From the NCBI GenBank assembly GCA_020832465.1, contig JAFIER010000243.1, positions 1-46,005 on the forward strand: a stretch of DNA of 46,005 bases, read 5' to 3'. A program made the translations under genes and the position numbers. The number at the start of each line of letters is the position of its first letter. Positions within the stretch are counted from its first letter, which is position 1. Below, piece after piece: positions 1 to 7,711 of the stretch. The notes beneath the pieces were generated by a model, which was given only the letters and a program-made list of their open reading frames with translations, had not been told where the DNA came from and did no database searches. This DNA comes from Bernardetiaceae bacterium (GTDB taxonomy: Bacteria > Bacteroidota > Bacteroidia > Cytophagales > Bernardetiaceae).

Positions 1-1
1 T

Positions 2-148
2 ACAGAATTAGGCTTAGAAGAGCCAATGAACCAAGTACCTTACTATGAAAAGATGGATAGCATTCACTATATAGTGATATTTAATCTTGGCTTTGATGAT
101 GCTAAGGTATATTCTACTAAATTAAAAAAATGGAAGCATAAGCCATAA
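2..148 (+). CDS. C-terminal fragment of an unknown protein (cut by window edge)
   Basis: An open frame enters from the left edge and stops at 146-148, giving 48 residues that include EEPMNQVPYYEKMDS and end in KLKKWKHKP. I do not recognise a family. The frame is followed within a few bases by an RHS-type scrap, so an immunity gene of a polymorphic toxin cassette is possible, but that rests on position alone. The true start lies outside the window. Confidence 0.4.
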   Translation, partial: TELGLEEPMNQVPYYEKMDSIHYIVIFNLGFDDAKVYSTKLKKWKHKP

Positions 149-155
149 AGTTCAA

Positions 156-230
156 CTTACTATTTGCGAATTTGCTTACAGCTACGATGCTATCGGCAAT
201 CTCACGAGCAATCCCGAAGATGATGTTTTT
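156..230 (+). pseudogene. RHS/YD-repeat gene scrap
   Basis: One frame reads EFAYSYDAIGNLTSN at 168-212, which matches the YD-repeat signature (Y-D-x-x-G-N-L) of RHS and teneurin-like proteins. The frame has no start codon of its own, runs into the interspersed repeat at 231 and stops at 294-296. It is read as the displaced tip of an RHS gene, not a working gene. The short length means chance similarity cannot be fully excluded. Confidence 0.45.
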
Positions 231-319
231 TGTCAGAATCAAGATTTTCAGCATTTTAGAATTTATTTGATTTTTGCCATCCTGCTAATCCTTTAATCTT
301 GTTAATCCTGACTCAGACA
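231..319. repeat. 89-bp interspersed element with imperfect inverted ends
   Basis: The left end TGTCAGAATCAAGATT and the right end AATCCTGACTCAGACA are inverted copies matching at 13 of 16 positions. The interior holds the run CTAATCCTTTAATCTTGTTAATCC. From memory, closely similar AATCCTGTTAATCCTGATTCAGACA sequences are scattered through many Bacteroidota genomes. It directly follows the RHS scrap. Confidence 0.5.
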
Positions 320-501
320 ACACAGAAATTGATGGCGAAATAGTATCCTCACCGTCCCTCACAGACAACCAGCGGCTTGCTTATGCAGATACAAGCAACG
401 GTGTATAATTGCATTTAATTTTAGAACTAACACACCTTTCAAACAAATCCTTATCCTTAGTGTAATACTTATGGCGAAGCGTGTATGTTTTTTTGAGTGC
501 A

Positions 502-550
502 ATAAAATTAGAAATAACATTTTTTGAAAAAATGTTATTTCTAATTTTAT
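502..550. repeat. Hairpin family copy, perfect 24-bp stem
   Basis: Arms 502-525 and 527-550 are exact reverse complements around a single G. The core is AGAAATAACATTTTTT / AAAAAATGTTATTTCT. This is the A:T-rich member of the hairpin family found between many genes of the window. There is no open frame across it. Confidence 0.85.
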
Positions 551-555
551 AATAA

Positions 556-672
556 GGCTCTTCTAAACTTTATACGGAAATATGCTCTCTCACAAATAAA
601 TTTATGGGCTTAATCAAGTAAAACCCACGATTTTAATCGTGGGAGCTAAAAAGCCATATAAATCTTAGCACA
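556..672. repeat. MITE-like element, partner of the copy at 38657-38744
   Basis: The left end GGCTCTTCTAAACTTTATAC and the block from about 622 to 667 (CGATTTTAATCGTGGGAGC, then GCC, TATAAATCTTAG) match the element at 38657-38744 almost base for base. This copy carries about 30 extra bases in the middle and a degraded right end. The rest of the gene-free stretch 149-874 shows nothing further that I can identify. Confidence 0.65.
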
Positions 673-874
673 CAGCTTATATCTTCGCACCTACCTAAAA
701 ACACCTAAAACGCTATACCATAACTAAAAAAAAAATTGGCTTTTTGCCTTAGTTTGGATAAAAGATAAGGTATATCTGAAATTTTAGTACAGAAATTGCT
801 GTTATAAATCTAACGAACCAATATTCCTAATCCGCATACTTTATGATTTACTTATTTTCTCAAATACTTACTCA

Positions 875-1987
875 ATGTATTTAGCTCCTTATATGTGGCT
901 TTTTATAGCCTTTTTTATATTTTTTGGTATCAATACTTCCGAAGCCGCTCCTAAGGATATGGCTGCGGCTATGGTACGCGGCAAGCTGCTTACCCAAGAA
1001 AATGGACAGCCCCTGCATACACATCTGAAAGTTTTACACCTTGAAAGTGGTACGCAGGAGCATAACATCAGCCAGCCCGATATGGAAGGCAATTATTTTA
1101 TGTTTTTACAAGCGGGCGAATTTTATCAAGTAGAAGTCAGTGGTGGTGCATTTCGCCCATATATTTTTGAGCTTTTTATTCCGCGTTATACCTATTACTA
1201 CGAAATTGATAAAACAATTGCGTTTGAAAAGGTAAATCTACTCGGCGAAGAGCTTGGACAACGTACACGCATTTTATACGTAAGCTATAATTTAGTCAAA
1301 TTGCAAGATAGCCGCCCTGTAGATATTATTCGTACACGATATAAATTTTTGGGTGAGTTTATTGAACATCTTATCAATAGCAATGATACTGCCGTAGATT
1401 TTGACAAAGTATTACCCAAAGCTACCACTCCCCTCGATGCTGTAGAGATTCCGGCCCTTCCAGATGCTGATGAAGGCGAACCAAGAGAAAAATATGTGCG
1501 TATAAGCCGCCAAATAGATAGTCTTATTCAAGATCCTAATAGCGACCCTGACCTCTTTTTTAAACGCATTGATAGCCTACAAAATGCAGAGTTGAGCTAT
1601 CTAAAATCTCACTCAGAAGAGCAACCTATCGAATGGGCAGAGTTATGGGAAATAAGTAGGCTTATTGCCAAGCACCAACTTCTTTTTACTAATCCTAAGC
1701 GTGCGAGAATTAGCCGTACGCAAAAGCAATCTTTACAAGAAATTGCTGATTTTATCAATAAAGAACCTTCTTGTACATTAGATATTTTAGCTTTTGTCTC
1801 AAGCGCAACAGATGATAACCGAAGAGCAGCTGCAAAAAGATTACAACGCATACATCGCTATTTGCAAAAGAGAATTGATAATACAGAAAAAATTCGTATT
1901 TTAGCCCTTGCATCACCCGAAGATTTGGGCTTAAAAAGTGAGACCTCACCCGAAGGTGTAGAAATTCAAATAAGACAAAAAAAATAA
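875..1987 (+). CDS. Secreted protein with regulatory-like and degenerate OmpA-like domains
   Basis: The 370-residue product has an N-terminal signal peptide (hydrophobic residues 8-19, cleavage likely near SEA/AP at 23-25). Residues about 33-120 resemble the carboxypeptidase-regulatory domain that precedes OmpA domains in many Bacteroidota proteins (VRGKLLTQENGQPL, then DMEGNYFMFLQAGEFYQVEV). The last 90 residues align by pattern with an OmpA-like fold: QKQSLQEIADFINKEP, then DILAFVSS in place of the usual GHTD, then KRLQRIHRYLQKR and an RI motif. The peptidoglycan-binding Asp appears lost. Six bases separate it from the YfiR-family gene, so the two are cotranscribed. It may play the role of YfiB, the outer-membrane partner of YfiR. 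The domain reading is by eye and moderately sure. Confidence 0.6.
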   Translation: MYLAPYMWLFIAFFIFFGINTSEAAPKDMAAAMVRGKLLTQENGQPLHTHLKVLHLESGTQEHNISQPDMEGNYFMFLQAGEFYQVEVSGGAFRPYIFELFIPRYTYYYEIDKTIAFEKVNLLGEELGQRTRILYVSYNLVKLQDSRPVDIIRTRYKFLGEFIEHLINSNDTAVDFDKVLPKATTPLDAVEIPALPDADEGEPREKYVRISRQIDSLIQDPNSDPDLFFKRIDSLQNAELSYLKSHSEEQPIEWAELWEISRLIAKHQLLFTNPKRARISRTQKQSLQEIADFINKEPSCTLDILAFVSSATDDNRRAAAKRLQRIHRYLQKRIDNTEKIRILALASPEDLGLKSETSPEGVEIQIRQKK

Positions 1988-1993
1988 TAACGA

Positions 1994-2539
1994 ATGCAAA
2001 TAGCGATACGAAGCCTACTGCTTATAAGCTTTTCTTTATGCACACTACTGCCTGCAAAAGCACAAACGCCTTATGAAATGAAAGCTGCTTTTATTCTCAC
2101 ACTGATGAAATATGTGAGCTTCCCAGAGTATGCTTTCGAAACGCCAACCGAGCGCATTCGCATCGGTATATTAGGAAAAGATCCATTTGGAGACCAAATG
2201 GATAGGGTACTTGAAAACCAACAACTCAACGGTAGATATTGGCAAATTAAACGCGCAAAAGTAGCAAACGAGCTTTGGAAGTGCCACATCGTATTTATTG
2301 CACATTCCGAAAAAGATAACATTGCCGAAATTTTACAATATTTTAGGCAATATCCAACGCTCACAGTAGGCGATGGCATTCCAAATTTTTGTGAAAATGG
2401 AGGCATTTTCAACTTTAAATCCGTAGAGAGTTATCGTATTGAAGCAAGCATAGATGCTGCCAAGCATATTGGAATTACGATAAGTGCAGCCATTTTAAGG
2501 CACGCTACAGATATAGTGCCTTGTAAAGTCTGTGAGTAA
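1994..2539 (+). CDS. YfiR family periplasmic protein (DUF4154)
   Basis: The 181-residue product has a signal peptide ending at AKA (residue 23). The mature part starts TPYEMKAAFILTLMKYVSFP, the usual opening of DUF4154/YfiR proteins. It continues with the family pattern: RIGILGKDPF, then CHIVFIAHSE, then LTVGDGIPNF-GGIFNF and a C-terminal ITISAAILRHA helix. In Pseudomonas, YfiR binds the periplasmic domain of the diguanylate cyclase YfiN and holds it inactive until YfiB removes it. Here the downstream partner is a histidine kinase with a similar periplasmic domain. Cysteines are present in WKCH, NFCEN and a terminal CKVCE, so disulfides are likely. Confidence 0.85.
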   Translation: MQIAIRSLLLISFSLCTLLPAKAQTPYEMKAAFILTLMKYVSFPEYAFETPTERIRIGILGKDPFGDQMDRVLENQQLNGRYWQIKRAKVANELWKCHIVFIAHSEKDNIAEILQYFRQYPTLTVGDGIPNFCENGGIFNFKSVESYRIEASIDAAKHIGITISAAILRHATDIVPCKVCE

Positions 2540-2567
2540 GCTGCATCAAACATTGAATTTATATGAT

Positions 2568-2800
2568 GAAGCTGTTTAAAAAACTATGTTAAAATAAAAT
2601 TCTACCTCTTAGATGTAGCCTTCAACCACCCCCAGCCCCTCCTAATCTTGGGAGGGGAGCTCAAAACTCCCCTCCTTTTCAAGGAGGGGACTAAGGGGTG
2701 GTTGAAAAATGCCTTACAAAAGCATACAAGTAAATGTAGAGCTGTGGCTATTGTAAAAGCTAATTTTATTGCGTTTTAAGAAATGTTTTTAAACAGCTTC
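2568..2800. repeat. 233-bp nested palindromic element
   Basis: The ends GAAGCTGTTTAAAAA (2568-2582) and TTTTTAAACAGCTTC (2786-2800) are perfect inverted repeats. Inside lie a second inverted pair, TTCAACCACCCC (2621-2632) and GGGGTGGTTGAA (2695-2706), and two GC-rich hairpins built on CCCCTCC / GGAGGGG. The GC content is far above the surroundings. It fills most of the 345-bp gap between the YfiR-family gene and the kinase gene. Similar CCCCTCCTT-hairpins recur in Bacteroidota genomes. Confidence 0.75.
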
Positions 2801-2884
2801 GATAAGTTTTGTTGCTAATGCTTAAATTTAGGTGTAAAAATATAACAATTTAAAACACACAATAAAAACGCAAAAAGTGTATAA

Positions 2885-4801
2885 ATGGCTATTTTAAAAA
2901 ATCAATCTATTCGAACAAAAGTCATATTTGTAATAATGACTGTAAGTAGCATTGCATTACTGCTTGCCTTTACGGCTTCTGTAATTTATGAAATTTTTAG
3001 CCACCAAAATAAAATGGTCGAAAATTTAATTGATAAAGCAGAAGTTATCGGCAACAACAACGTCATTACCATAGCCAATAACTACCCCGAGAGTGCAGAA
3101 CTAAATTTACGTGAAATACTTGGATCAGATAGACAAATATTAGCTGCCTGCATTTTCGACTCTGCCAATCAAATATTTGCTACCTATTCCTATCCTCAAA
3201 ATTCAAAACCTATAAAACCAGTATATCGCGAACCTACAATAAGCGATATTAATTTTTCTGAAAACTATTTAGAGGTTTACTACCTACAACCCAATGAAAC
3301 AGGAGGAAAATTTGCTACAATTTATCTCAGGAGTACGATAAACTCTTTCTACGAACGCCTCTATCAGTATGGATTGGTGCTATTAGTTATTTTTATTGCT
3401 ATGCTTTTTGTTACTTATTTGCTTGCACTTAATCTGCAAAGAATTATTTCAGAACCAATATTAAGCCTTGCCGAAACAACACGAAAAATATCCGAAGAAA
3501 AAGACTACTCCTTTCGCATAGATAGCGATAGAAAAGACGAAATCGGTACGCTTATCAATAATTTTGATGAAATGCTCTCCCAAATAGAGCAACAAAATAT
3601 GGCACTGGTGCTCGCCAAAGAGCAAGCAGAGCAGTCAGCAAAAGCCAAAGAACAGTTTTTAGCGAATATGAGCCACGAAATTCGAACACCTATGAATGGT
3701 GTTTTTGGTATGGTCGAACTTTTGCTCGATACTTCACTCGATAATGAACAAAAACGCTACCTCAGTTCTATCAAAAGCTCTGCCGACCACCTACTCGTTA
3801 TTATCAATGATATTCTTGATTTGGCGAAAATAGAATCAGGAAAACTCGACATAGAAGAAAGCCTCATTGAACTTGAACCTATCATAGAGGGTATATTAGG
3901 TAGCCTCAGAGTGCGCACCTCACAAAAAAATTTAGAAATAAAGAAAATCATAAGTCCAGAAGTGCCTGCTAAATTTTTGGGAGACTCTGTGCGCTTAAAA
4001 CAAGTTTTGCTGAATCTATATAGCAATGCCGTAAAGTTTACAGAGTCTGGAAGTATTACGCTTGGTATCGAGCTTTTGGAAGAAGATTCCCAGCATATAG
4101 AACTTCAGTTTTATGTAAAAGATACGGGTATAGGCATTTCTGCAGATAAAATTGATGATATATTCTCGATGTTTACTCAAGCAAGTAGCGATACAACACG
4201 CAAATATGGCGGTACAGGCTTAGGTTTAGCTATTAGTAAGCAGCTTGTCGAGTTGCAAGGCGGTCGTTTGTATGTAAAAAGTAAAATTGGTGAAGGTAGT
4301 ACTTTTGCTTTTCAAATTCCATATCGCAAAGTTGATGCAGCAAAGCGAGCTACACAATTACGCAAAAAAGTAAGCACGGGGCAGATTCCCAATATTTTAC
4401 AACAGCATATCGATGCTGCACGCCAGCCTTCTATAAATAATCGTATTCTACTCGCAGAGGACAACGAAATCAATCAAATGTTAGTACTTACTATGCTAAA
4501 AAAATGGAACTATAAAGTAGATGTTGCCAATAACGGTGCAGAAGCAGTAAGTAAAATGGCTACTGGAAATTATGATTTGATTTTGATGGACGTTCACATG
4601 CCCGAAATGGACGGCTATCAAGCTACACGAGAAATTCGAGATAAGCATACAGCAGATATTCCCATTATCGCTATGACAGCCTCCGCACTCAAAGGAGAAT
4701 CTGACCGCTGTCTCGCTGCTGGTATGGACGACTATATCGCCAAACCTTTTGAAAAGGAAGTATTGCGTAAAAAATTGATGTACTATTTAGGTGAAAAGTA
4801 A
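2885..4801 (+). CDS. Hybrid sensor histidine kinase with CHASE8-like sensor and receiver domain
   Basis: The 638-residue product is an inner-membrane hybrid kinase. Transmembrane helices lie at about 15-37 and 162-183. The periplasmic part between them has the YfiN (CHASE8) look: [12 protein letters not shown], then [23 protein letters not shown] segment (184-236) and a short coiled coil follow. The H-box [15 protein letters not shown] puts the phosphorylated His at 264. The N-box has Asn381, the G boxes are DTGIGI (413-418) and GTGLGL (443-448). The receiver has E525/D526, phospho-acceptor D569, T598 and K620. No DNA-binding output follows, so the receiver must hand on phosphate or act by contact. 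Context ties it to the YfiR-family gene upstream. Confidence 0.93.
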   Translation: MAILKNQSIRTKVIFVIMTVSSIALLLAFTASVIYEIFSHQNKMVENLIDKAEVIGNNNVITIANNYPESAELNLREILGSDRQILAACIFDSANQIFATYSYPQNSKPIKPVYREPTISDINFSENYLEVYYLQPNETGGKFATIYLRSTINSFYERLYQYGLVLLVIFIAMLFVTYLLALNLQRIISEPILSLAETTRKISEEKDYSFRIDSDRKDEIGTLINNFDEMLSQIEQQNMALVLAKEQAEQSAKAKEQFLANMSHEIRTPMNGVFGMVELLLDTSLDNEQKRYLSSIKSSADHLLVIINDILDLAKIESGKLDIEESLIELEPIIEGILGSLRVRTSQKNLEIKKIISPEVPAKFLGDSVRLKQVLLNLYSNAVKFTESGSITLGIELLEEDSQHIELQFYVKDTGIGISADKIDDIFSMFTQASSDTTRKYGGTGLGLAISKQLVELQGGRLYVKSKIGEGSTFAFQIPYRKVDAAKRATQLRKKVSTGQIPNILQQHIDAARQPSINNRILLAEDNEINQMLVLTMLKKWNYKVDVANNGAEAVSKMATGNYDLILMDVHMPEMDGYQATREIRDKHTADIPIIAMTASALKGESDRCLAAGMDDYIAKPFEKEVLRKKLMYYLGEK

Positions 4802-4855
4802 ATTCAAATACTGAAATGAACAAAAAATAACAACAAACCCCACCCTATCAGAAAT

Positions 4856-4902
4856 TTAGCCCAGCAATAAGATTTCTTAAAGAAATCTTATTGCTGGGCT
4901 AA
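4856..4902. repeat. Hairpin family copy between convergent genes, perfect 22-bp stem
   Basis: Arms 4856-4877 and 4881-4902 are exact complements (AGCAATAAGATTTCT core). Compared with the consensus AGAAATAACATTTCT, two base pairs are changed on both arms together. It lies between the stops of the kinase gene and hemA, where a two-way terminator would be useful, but no T-run follows. Confidence 0.85.
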
Positions 4903-4931
4903 TTATGATCATATTTGATACTGCCTTTCAT

Positions 4932-6212
4932 TTACTTTGTAACCTCTACCTCTTCTTGTGCCTCGAGGTTAAAGAGGTTGTTGAGCACATCAACAAGCGT
5001 TTCGGCTTCACCTCTTTTGCAAGCAGCTTTAAGTTGTAGCACAGGAAGTTTAATAATTTTTTGCATCATGCTTTTCGTAATACGATCTATTTTTTCGTAC
5101 TCTTCAGCCTCAGCATTTTTAAGGTATCGCCCCATCTCCTCTTTCCTGATTTGTTCTAATGTATTTTTGAGTTGCTGAATAGCAGGAGATACAAGCATTT
5201 CTTTTGTCCAATCTGAAAAGCCTTCAAGGGCTTCTTCGATGATTTCTCTGACCTTAGGCATCGATGCTTTTCGTTTTTGAATAGTTTCATTTACCCTACG
5301 ACTAATCTCATCGATATTATAAAGCACAGCACCAGCGACTTCTTCAATATCAGGCGCAATGCTACGTGGAATAGAAAGATCTATAAAATGCTTAAAAGCC
5401 AAAATTTCACAGGCTTCTACATCAGTTTTCTGTATAAATGGCTCCTGGCGCGCTACAGAGCATATAATAACGTCTGATTTTTTAATTGCATCTGCTATTT
5501 CTGAAAATGGCAGGTGTGTATAGCCCGTTTCAGCAGCAATTCTCCGTGCTTTCTCCTCCGTGCGATTGGCAATCCATACTTTTTGAATATTTGTATTTTG
5601 AAGATTGCGTACCGTATCAATGCCTATTTCGCCTGTACCAATAACAAGTACCTGCGGATCTGAAAACATAGCTGCCAGCTCACCCGTAAGCTCGGCTGCG
5701 GTATAAGACACAGAAGCAGCACCATCGCGGAATGAAGTCTCTTGGCTCACCCGCTTATTTGTATAGAAAATCGTGTGCATCAATCTATGCAAAAAAGGAC
5801 CCGCCATTTGCGCATCAGCTGCCGCTTGATAAGCTTTTTTGACTTGATTGCTAATCTGCAAATCGCCTATCACTTGTGAATCTAAGCCCATTGAAACCTC
5901 GAAAAGATGCCGCACTGCCGCTTCACTCTCGTTCAAAACCTTGAAATAAGGCAATAGTGCTTCTGCCTTTTCTATACTACCTTTTTGAGCTAAAAGAATT
6001 TTTACAACTTCTAAACTCAAATCTGTATCAGATTGATAATAAATTTCGGTTCGATTACAAGTGGAAAGCACAAGAGACTCTTCAATAGCAAGCATCTCTC
6101 GCAACTTGAAAAGCAAATCTCGTATTTGATTATCGTTTAAAGCGCATTTTTCGCGCGTCTCGACATCTGCCGTGTGGTAAGAAATACTCAGAACTCGAAA
6201 ATGTATTGTCAT
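4932..6212 (-). CDS. hemA: Glutamyl-tRNA reductase
   Basis: The enzyme reduces glutamyl-tRNA(Glu) to glutamate-1-semialdehyde, the first committed step of tetrapyrrole synthesis by the C5 route. The 426-residue product shows the family start FRVLSISYHTADVETREK, the catalytic Cys52 in LSTCNRTEIY, the substrate-side motif GLDSQVIGDLQISNQVKKAY, the NADPH fold VIGTGEIGIDTVRNL and a C-terminal dimerisation helix. The frame is open further upstream to 6299, but the ATG at 6210-6212 is chosen because family homology begins there. A TATTTTTG promoter box also lies at 6234-6241 inside the longer reading. It stands alone; no other heme gene is nearby. Confidence 0.95.
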   Translation of the reverse strand: MTIHFRVLSISYHTADVETREKCALNDNQIRDLLFKLREMLAIEESLVLSTCNRTEIYYQSDTDLSLEVVKILLAQKGSIEKAEALLPYFKVLNESEAAVRHLFEVSMGLDSQVIGDLQISNQVKKAYQAAADAQMAGPFLHRLMHTIFYTNKRVSQETSFRDGAASVSYTAAELTGELAAMFSDPQVLVIGTGEIGIDTVRNLQNTNIQKVWIANRTEEKARRIAAETGYTHLPFSEIADAIKKSDVIICSVARQEPFIQKTDVEACEILAFKHFIDLSIPRSIAPDIEEVAGAVLYNIDEISRRVNETIQKRKASMPKVREIIEEALEGFSDWTKEMLVSPAIQQLKNTLEQIRKEEMGRYLKNAEAEEYEKIDRITKSMMQKIIKLPVLQLKAACKRGEAETLVDVLNNLFNLEAQEEVEVTK

Positions 6213-6455
6213 AGTATATGCTAATTTTAAAAACAAAAATACAACAGCTAACGCAATTTTGGAAAGATTTTGATAATCTATTTTCGTATTTATAATCATT
6301 TTAAATAATCAAAGCAAAGGGATTGCTCATCGCTATCTGCTGTTATGCACTTTATAAACAGCTTGTTGAAAGCTTAGGTTTATGGTCTGTAAGACAATTT
6401 AAACAATTAAATTAAAATTTTTAGATATGTTTGTATATGCTTATTTCTAACTTTT

Positions 6456-6486
6456 TTTGAAGTCTGCCGTTTTATTTTTAAGTTTG
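6456..6486 (+). promoter_or_regulatory. Bacteroidota-type promoter of the metal-binding lipoprotein gene
   Basis: TTTG at 6456-6459 and TAAGTTTG at 6479-6486 are spaced by 19 bases, matching the -33 / -7 consensus of the phylum. A start near 6493 would leave a leader of about 34 bases before the TTG start at 6527. The rest of the 314-bp divergent gap 6213-6526 shows only AT-rich sequence. Confidence 0.6.
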
Positions 6487-6526
6487 CCTAAAAATTTATT
6501 ATATAAACACTAAAAAATAGTTTGTT

Positions 6527-7444
6527 TTGAAATACCCTTACCTTTTCCTCTGCGCTATGCTGGGCTTATTAGCCCTTATTTCTTGTGAAAGCGCGTCTCA
6601 AAATGCTGATTTACAATCTACAAAACTACGTATCACCTGTACTACAAATATTGTAGCCGACCTTGTCAAGACCATAGCTGGCGATTCCGCAGAAGTTGTC
6701 TCACTCATGGGCGCGGGCATAGATCCTCACCTTTATAAAGCCTCAGCAGGCGACTTAGACAAACTTGCAGATGCCGATGTAATATTTTATAATGGACTTG
6801 CACTCGAGGGCAAAATGGGCGATATTTTAGAAAAAATGGCTACAAAAAAACCTGTTTTTGCCGTATCAGACATAATTCCAAAAGATTCTTTGCGTATAAT
6901 CGGTAAGGATTATTACGACCCCCATATTTGGTTTGATGCAAAACTTTGGCAACTTGCCGCCCAGCACGTCAGCCAAGAGCTACAGGCATTAGCCCCCTCG
7001 GCGGCAACCTATTTTAAGCAGAGAGAGCGTGCCTATCTTAAAGATTTACAAGCATTAGAAAGCTATATTCACGAGGCAGTCGGTGAGATTCCGACCTCGC
7101 GGCGTTTGCTTATAACTTCTCACGATGCTTTTTTTTATTTTGGTGCAAGGTATGGCGTTGAAGTGCGTGGACTTCTCGGTATATCTACTGTAACAGAATC
7201 CAGCTTACGTGATGTAAACGAATTGGTAGCTTTTATCATTGAACGAAAAGTACCCGCAATTTTTATCGAAACTTCTGTTTCTAAGCGAGATTTACAAGCT
7301 GTTTTGGAGGGCTGCCAAGCTAAAGGGCATAATTTGCGCATCGGTGGCGAACTTTATGCCGATGCTTTGGGCGATGGAAAAGCATCTAATTATATCGGTA
7401 TGATGCAAGAAAATGTACGAATTTTTACAGAAGCAATGAAATAA
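6527..7444 (+). CDS. TroA/MntA-like metal ABC transporter substrate-binding lipoprotein
   Basis: A 305-residue cluster A-I binding protein for Mn, Zn or Fe. The lipoprotein signal ends at LALISC (Cys20). The four expected metal ligands are visible: His68 in GAGIDPHLY, His133 in DPHIWFD, His199 in TSHDAFFYFG and Asp279 in GGELYADALG. It lacks the His-rich loop of typical ZnuA, which leans towards Mn or Fe. The start is TTG: it gives a normal basic n-region (MKYPYLF), while the first ATG (6557) would remove the positive charge. No permease or ATPase gene adjoins, so it is an orphan component here. Confidence 0.9.
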   Translation: MKYPYLFLCAMLGLLALISCESASQNADLQSTKLRITCTTNIVADLVKTIAGDSAEVVSLMGAGIDPHLYKASAGDLDKLADADVIFYNGLALEGKMGDILEKMATKKPVFAVSDIIPKDSLRIIGKDYYDPHIWFDAKLWQLAAQHVSQELQALAPSAATYFKQRERAYLKDLQALESYIHEAVGEIPTSRRLLITSHDAFFYFGARYGVEVRGLLGISTVTESSLRDVNELVAFIIERKVPAIFIETSVSKRDLQAVLEGCQAKGHNLRIGGELYADALGDGKASNYIGMMQENVRIFTEAMK

Positions 7445-7463
7445 TAGCTCCTATAAAAATTTG

Positions 7464-7554
7464 GGTAGTGTATAACAAGTAATGCTTAGAACTAACAGTT
7501 CTTTGAGAACTGTTAGTTTTGAAAGACTTTGAGCATTACATCTTTAAGACTACC
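7464..7554. repeat. 91-bp nested palindrome, copy 1 of 2
   Basis: GGTAGT at the left and ACTACC at the right are inverted. Further in lie TAATGCTT / AGCATTA, and the centre is an AGAACTAACAGTTCT hairpin (7488-7520). The element recurs at 26752-26842 with a single base difference over 91 bases. It lies between two convergent genes. Confidence 0.9.
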
Positions 7555-7603
7555 AAAATTTGTAACTACTCAAGTGCTCAAAAGTGTGTATCACAGGTAT
7601 ATT

Positions 7604-7703
7604 TTAGAAATAACATTTCTCAAAGAAATGTTATTTCTAAGCCCATTTTTGCATAGGGTGAGGTTTGCAAACCCCACCCTATGCAAAAATGTACAGTAGT
7701 GTG
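7604..7703. repeat. Composite two-hairpin element (A plus B)
   Basis: Hairpin A has perfect 17-bp arms at 7604-7620 and 7624-7640. Hairpin B is a 48-bp palindrome at 7644-7691 (CATTTTTGCATAGGGTG ... CACCCTATGCAAAAATG around GGTTTGCAAACC) with one mismatched pair. The right end AATGTACAGTAGTGTG matches the terminal repeat of the copy at 45954-45969. It sits in the same convergent gap as the 91-bp element. Confidence 0.85.
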
Positions 7704-7711
7704 GGCTTTTA

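Noticed and set aside
2540-2884. Reading frame across the GC-rich element between yfiR and the kinase gene
   Set aside because: The frame only translates a palindromic repeat and has no start signal of its own.
6213-6299. Longer start for hemA
   Set aside because: Family homology starts at 6212 and a -7 box lies within the extension.
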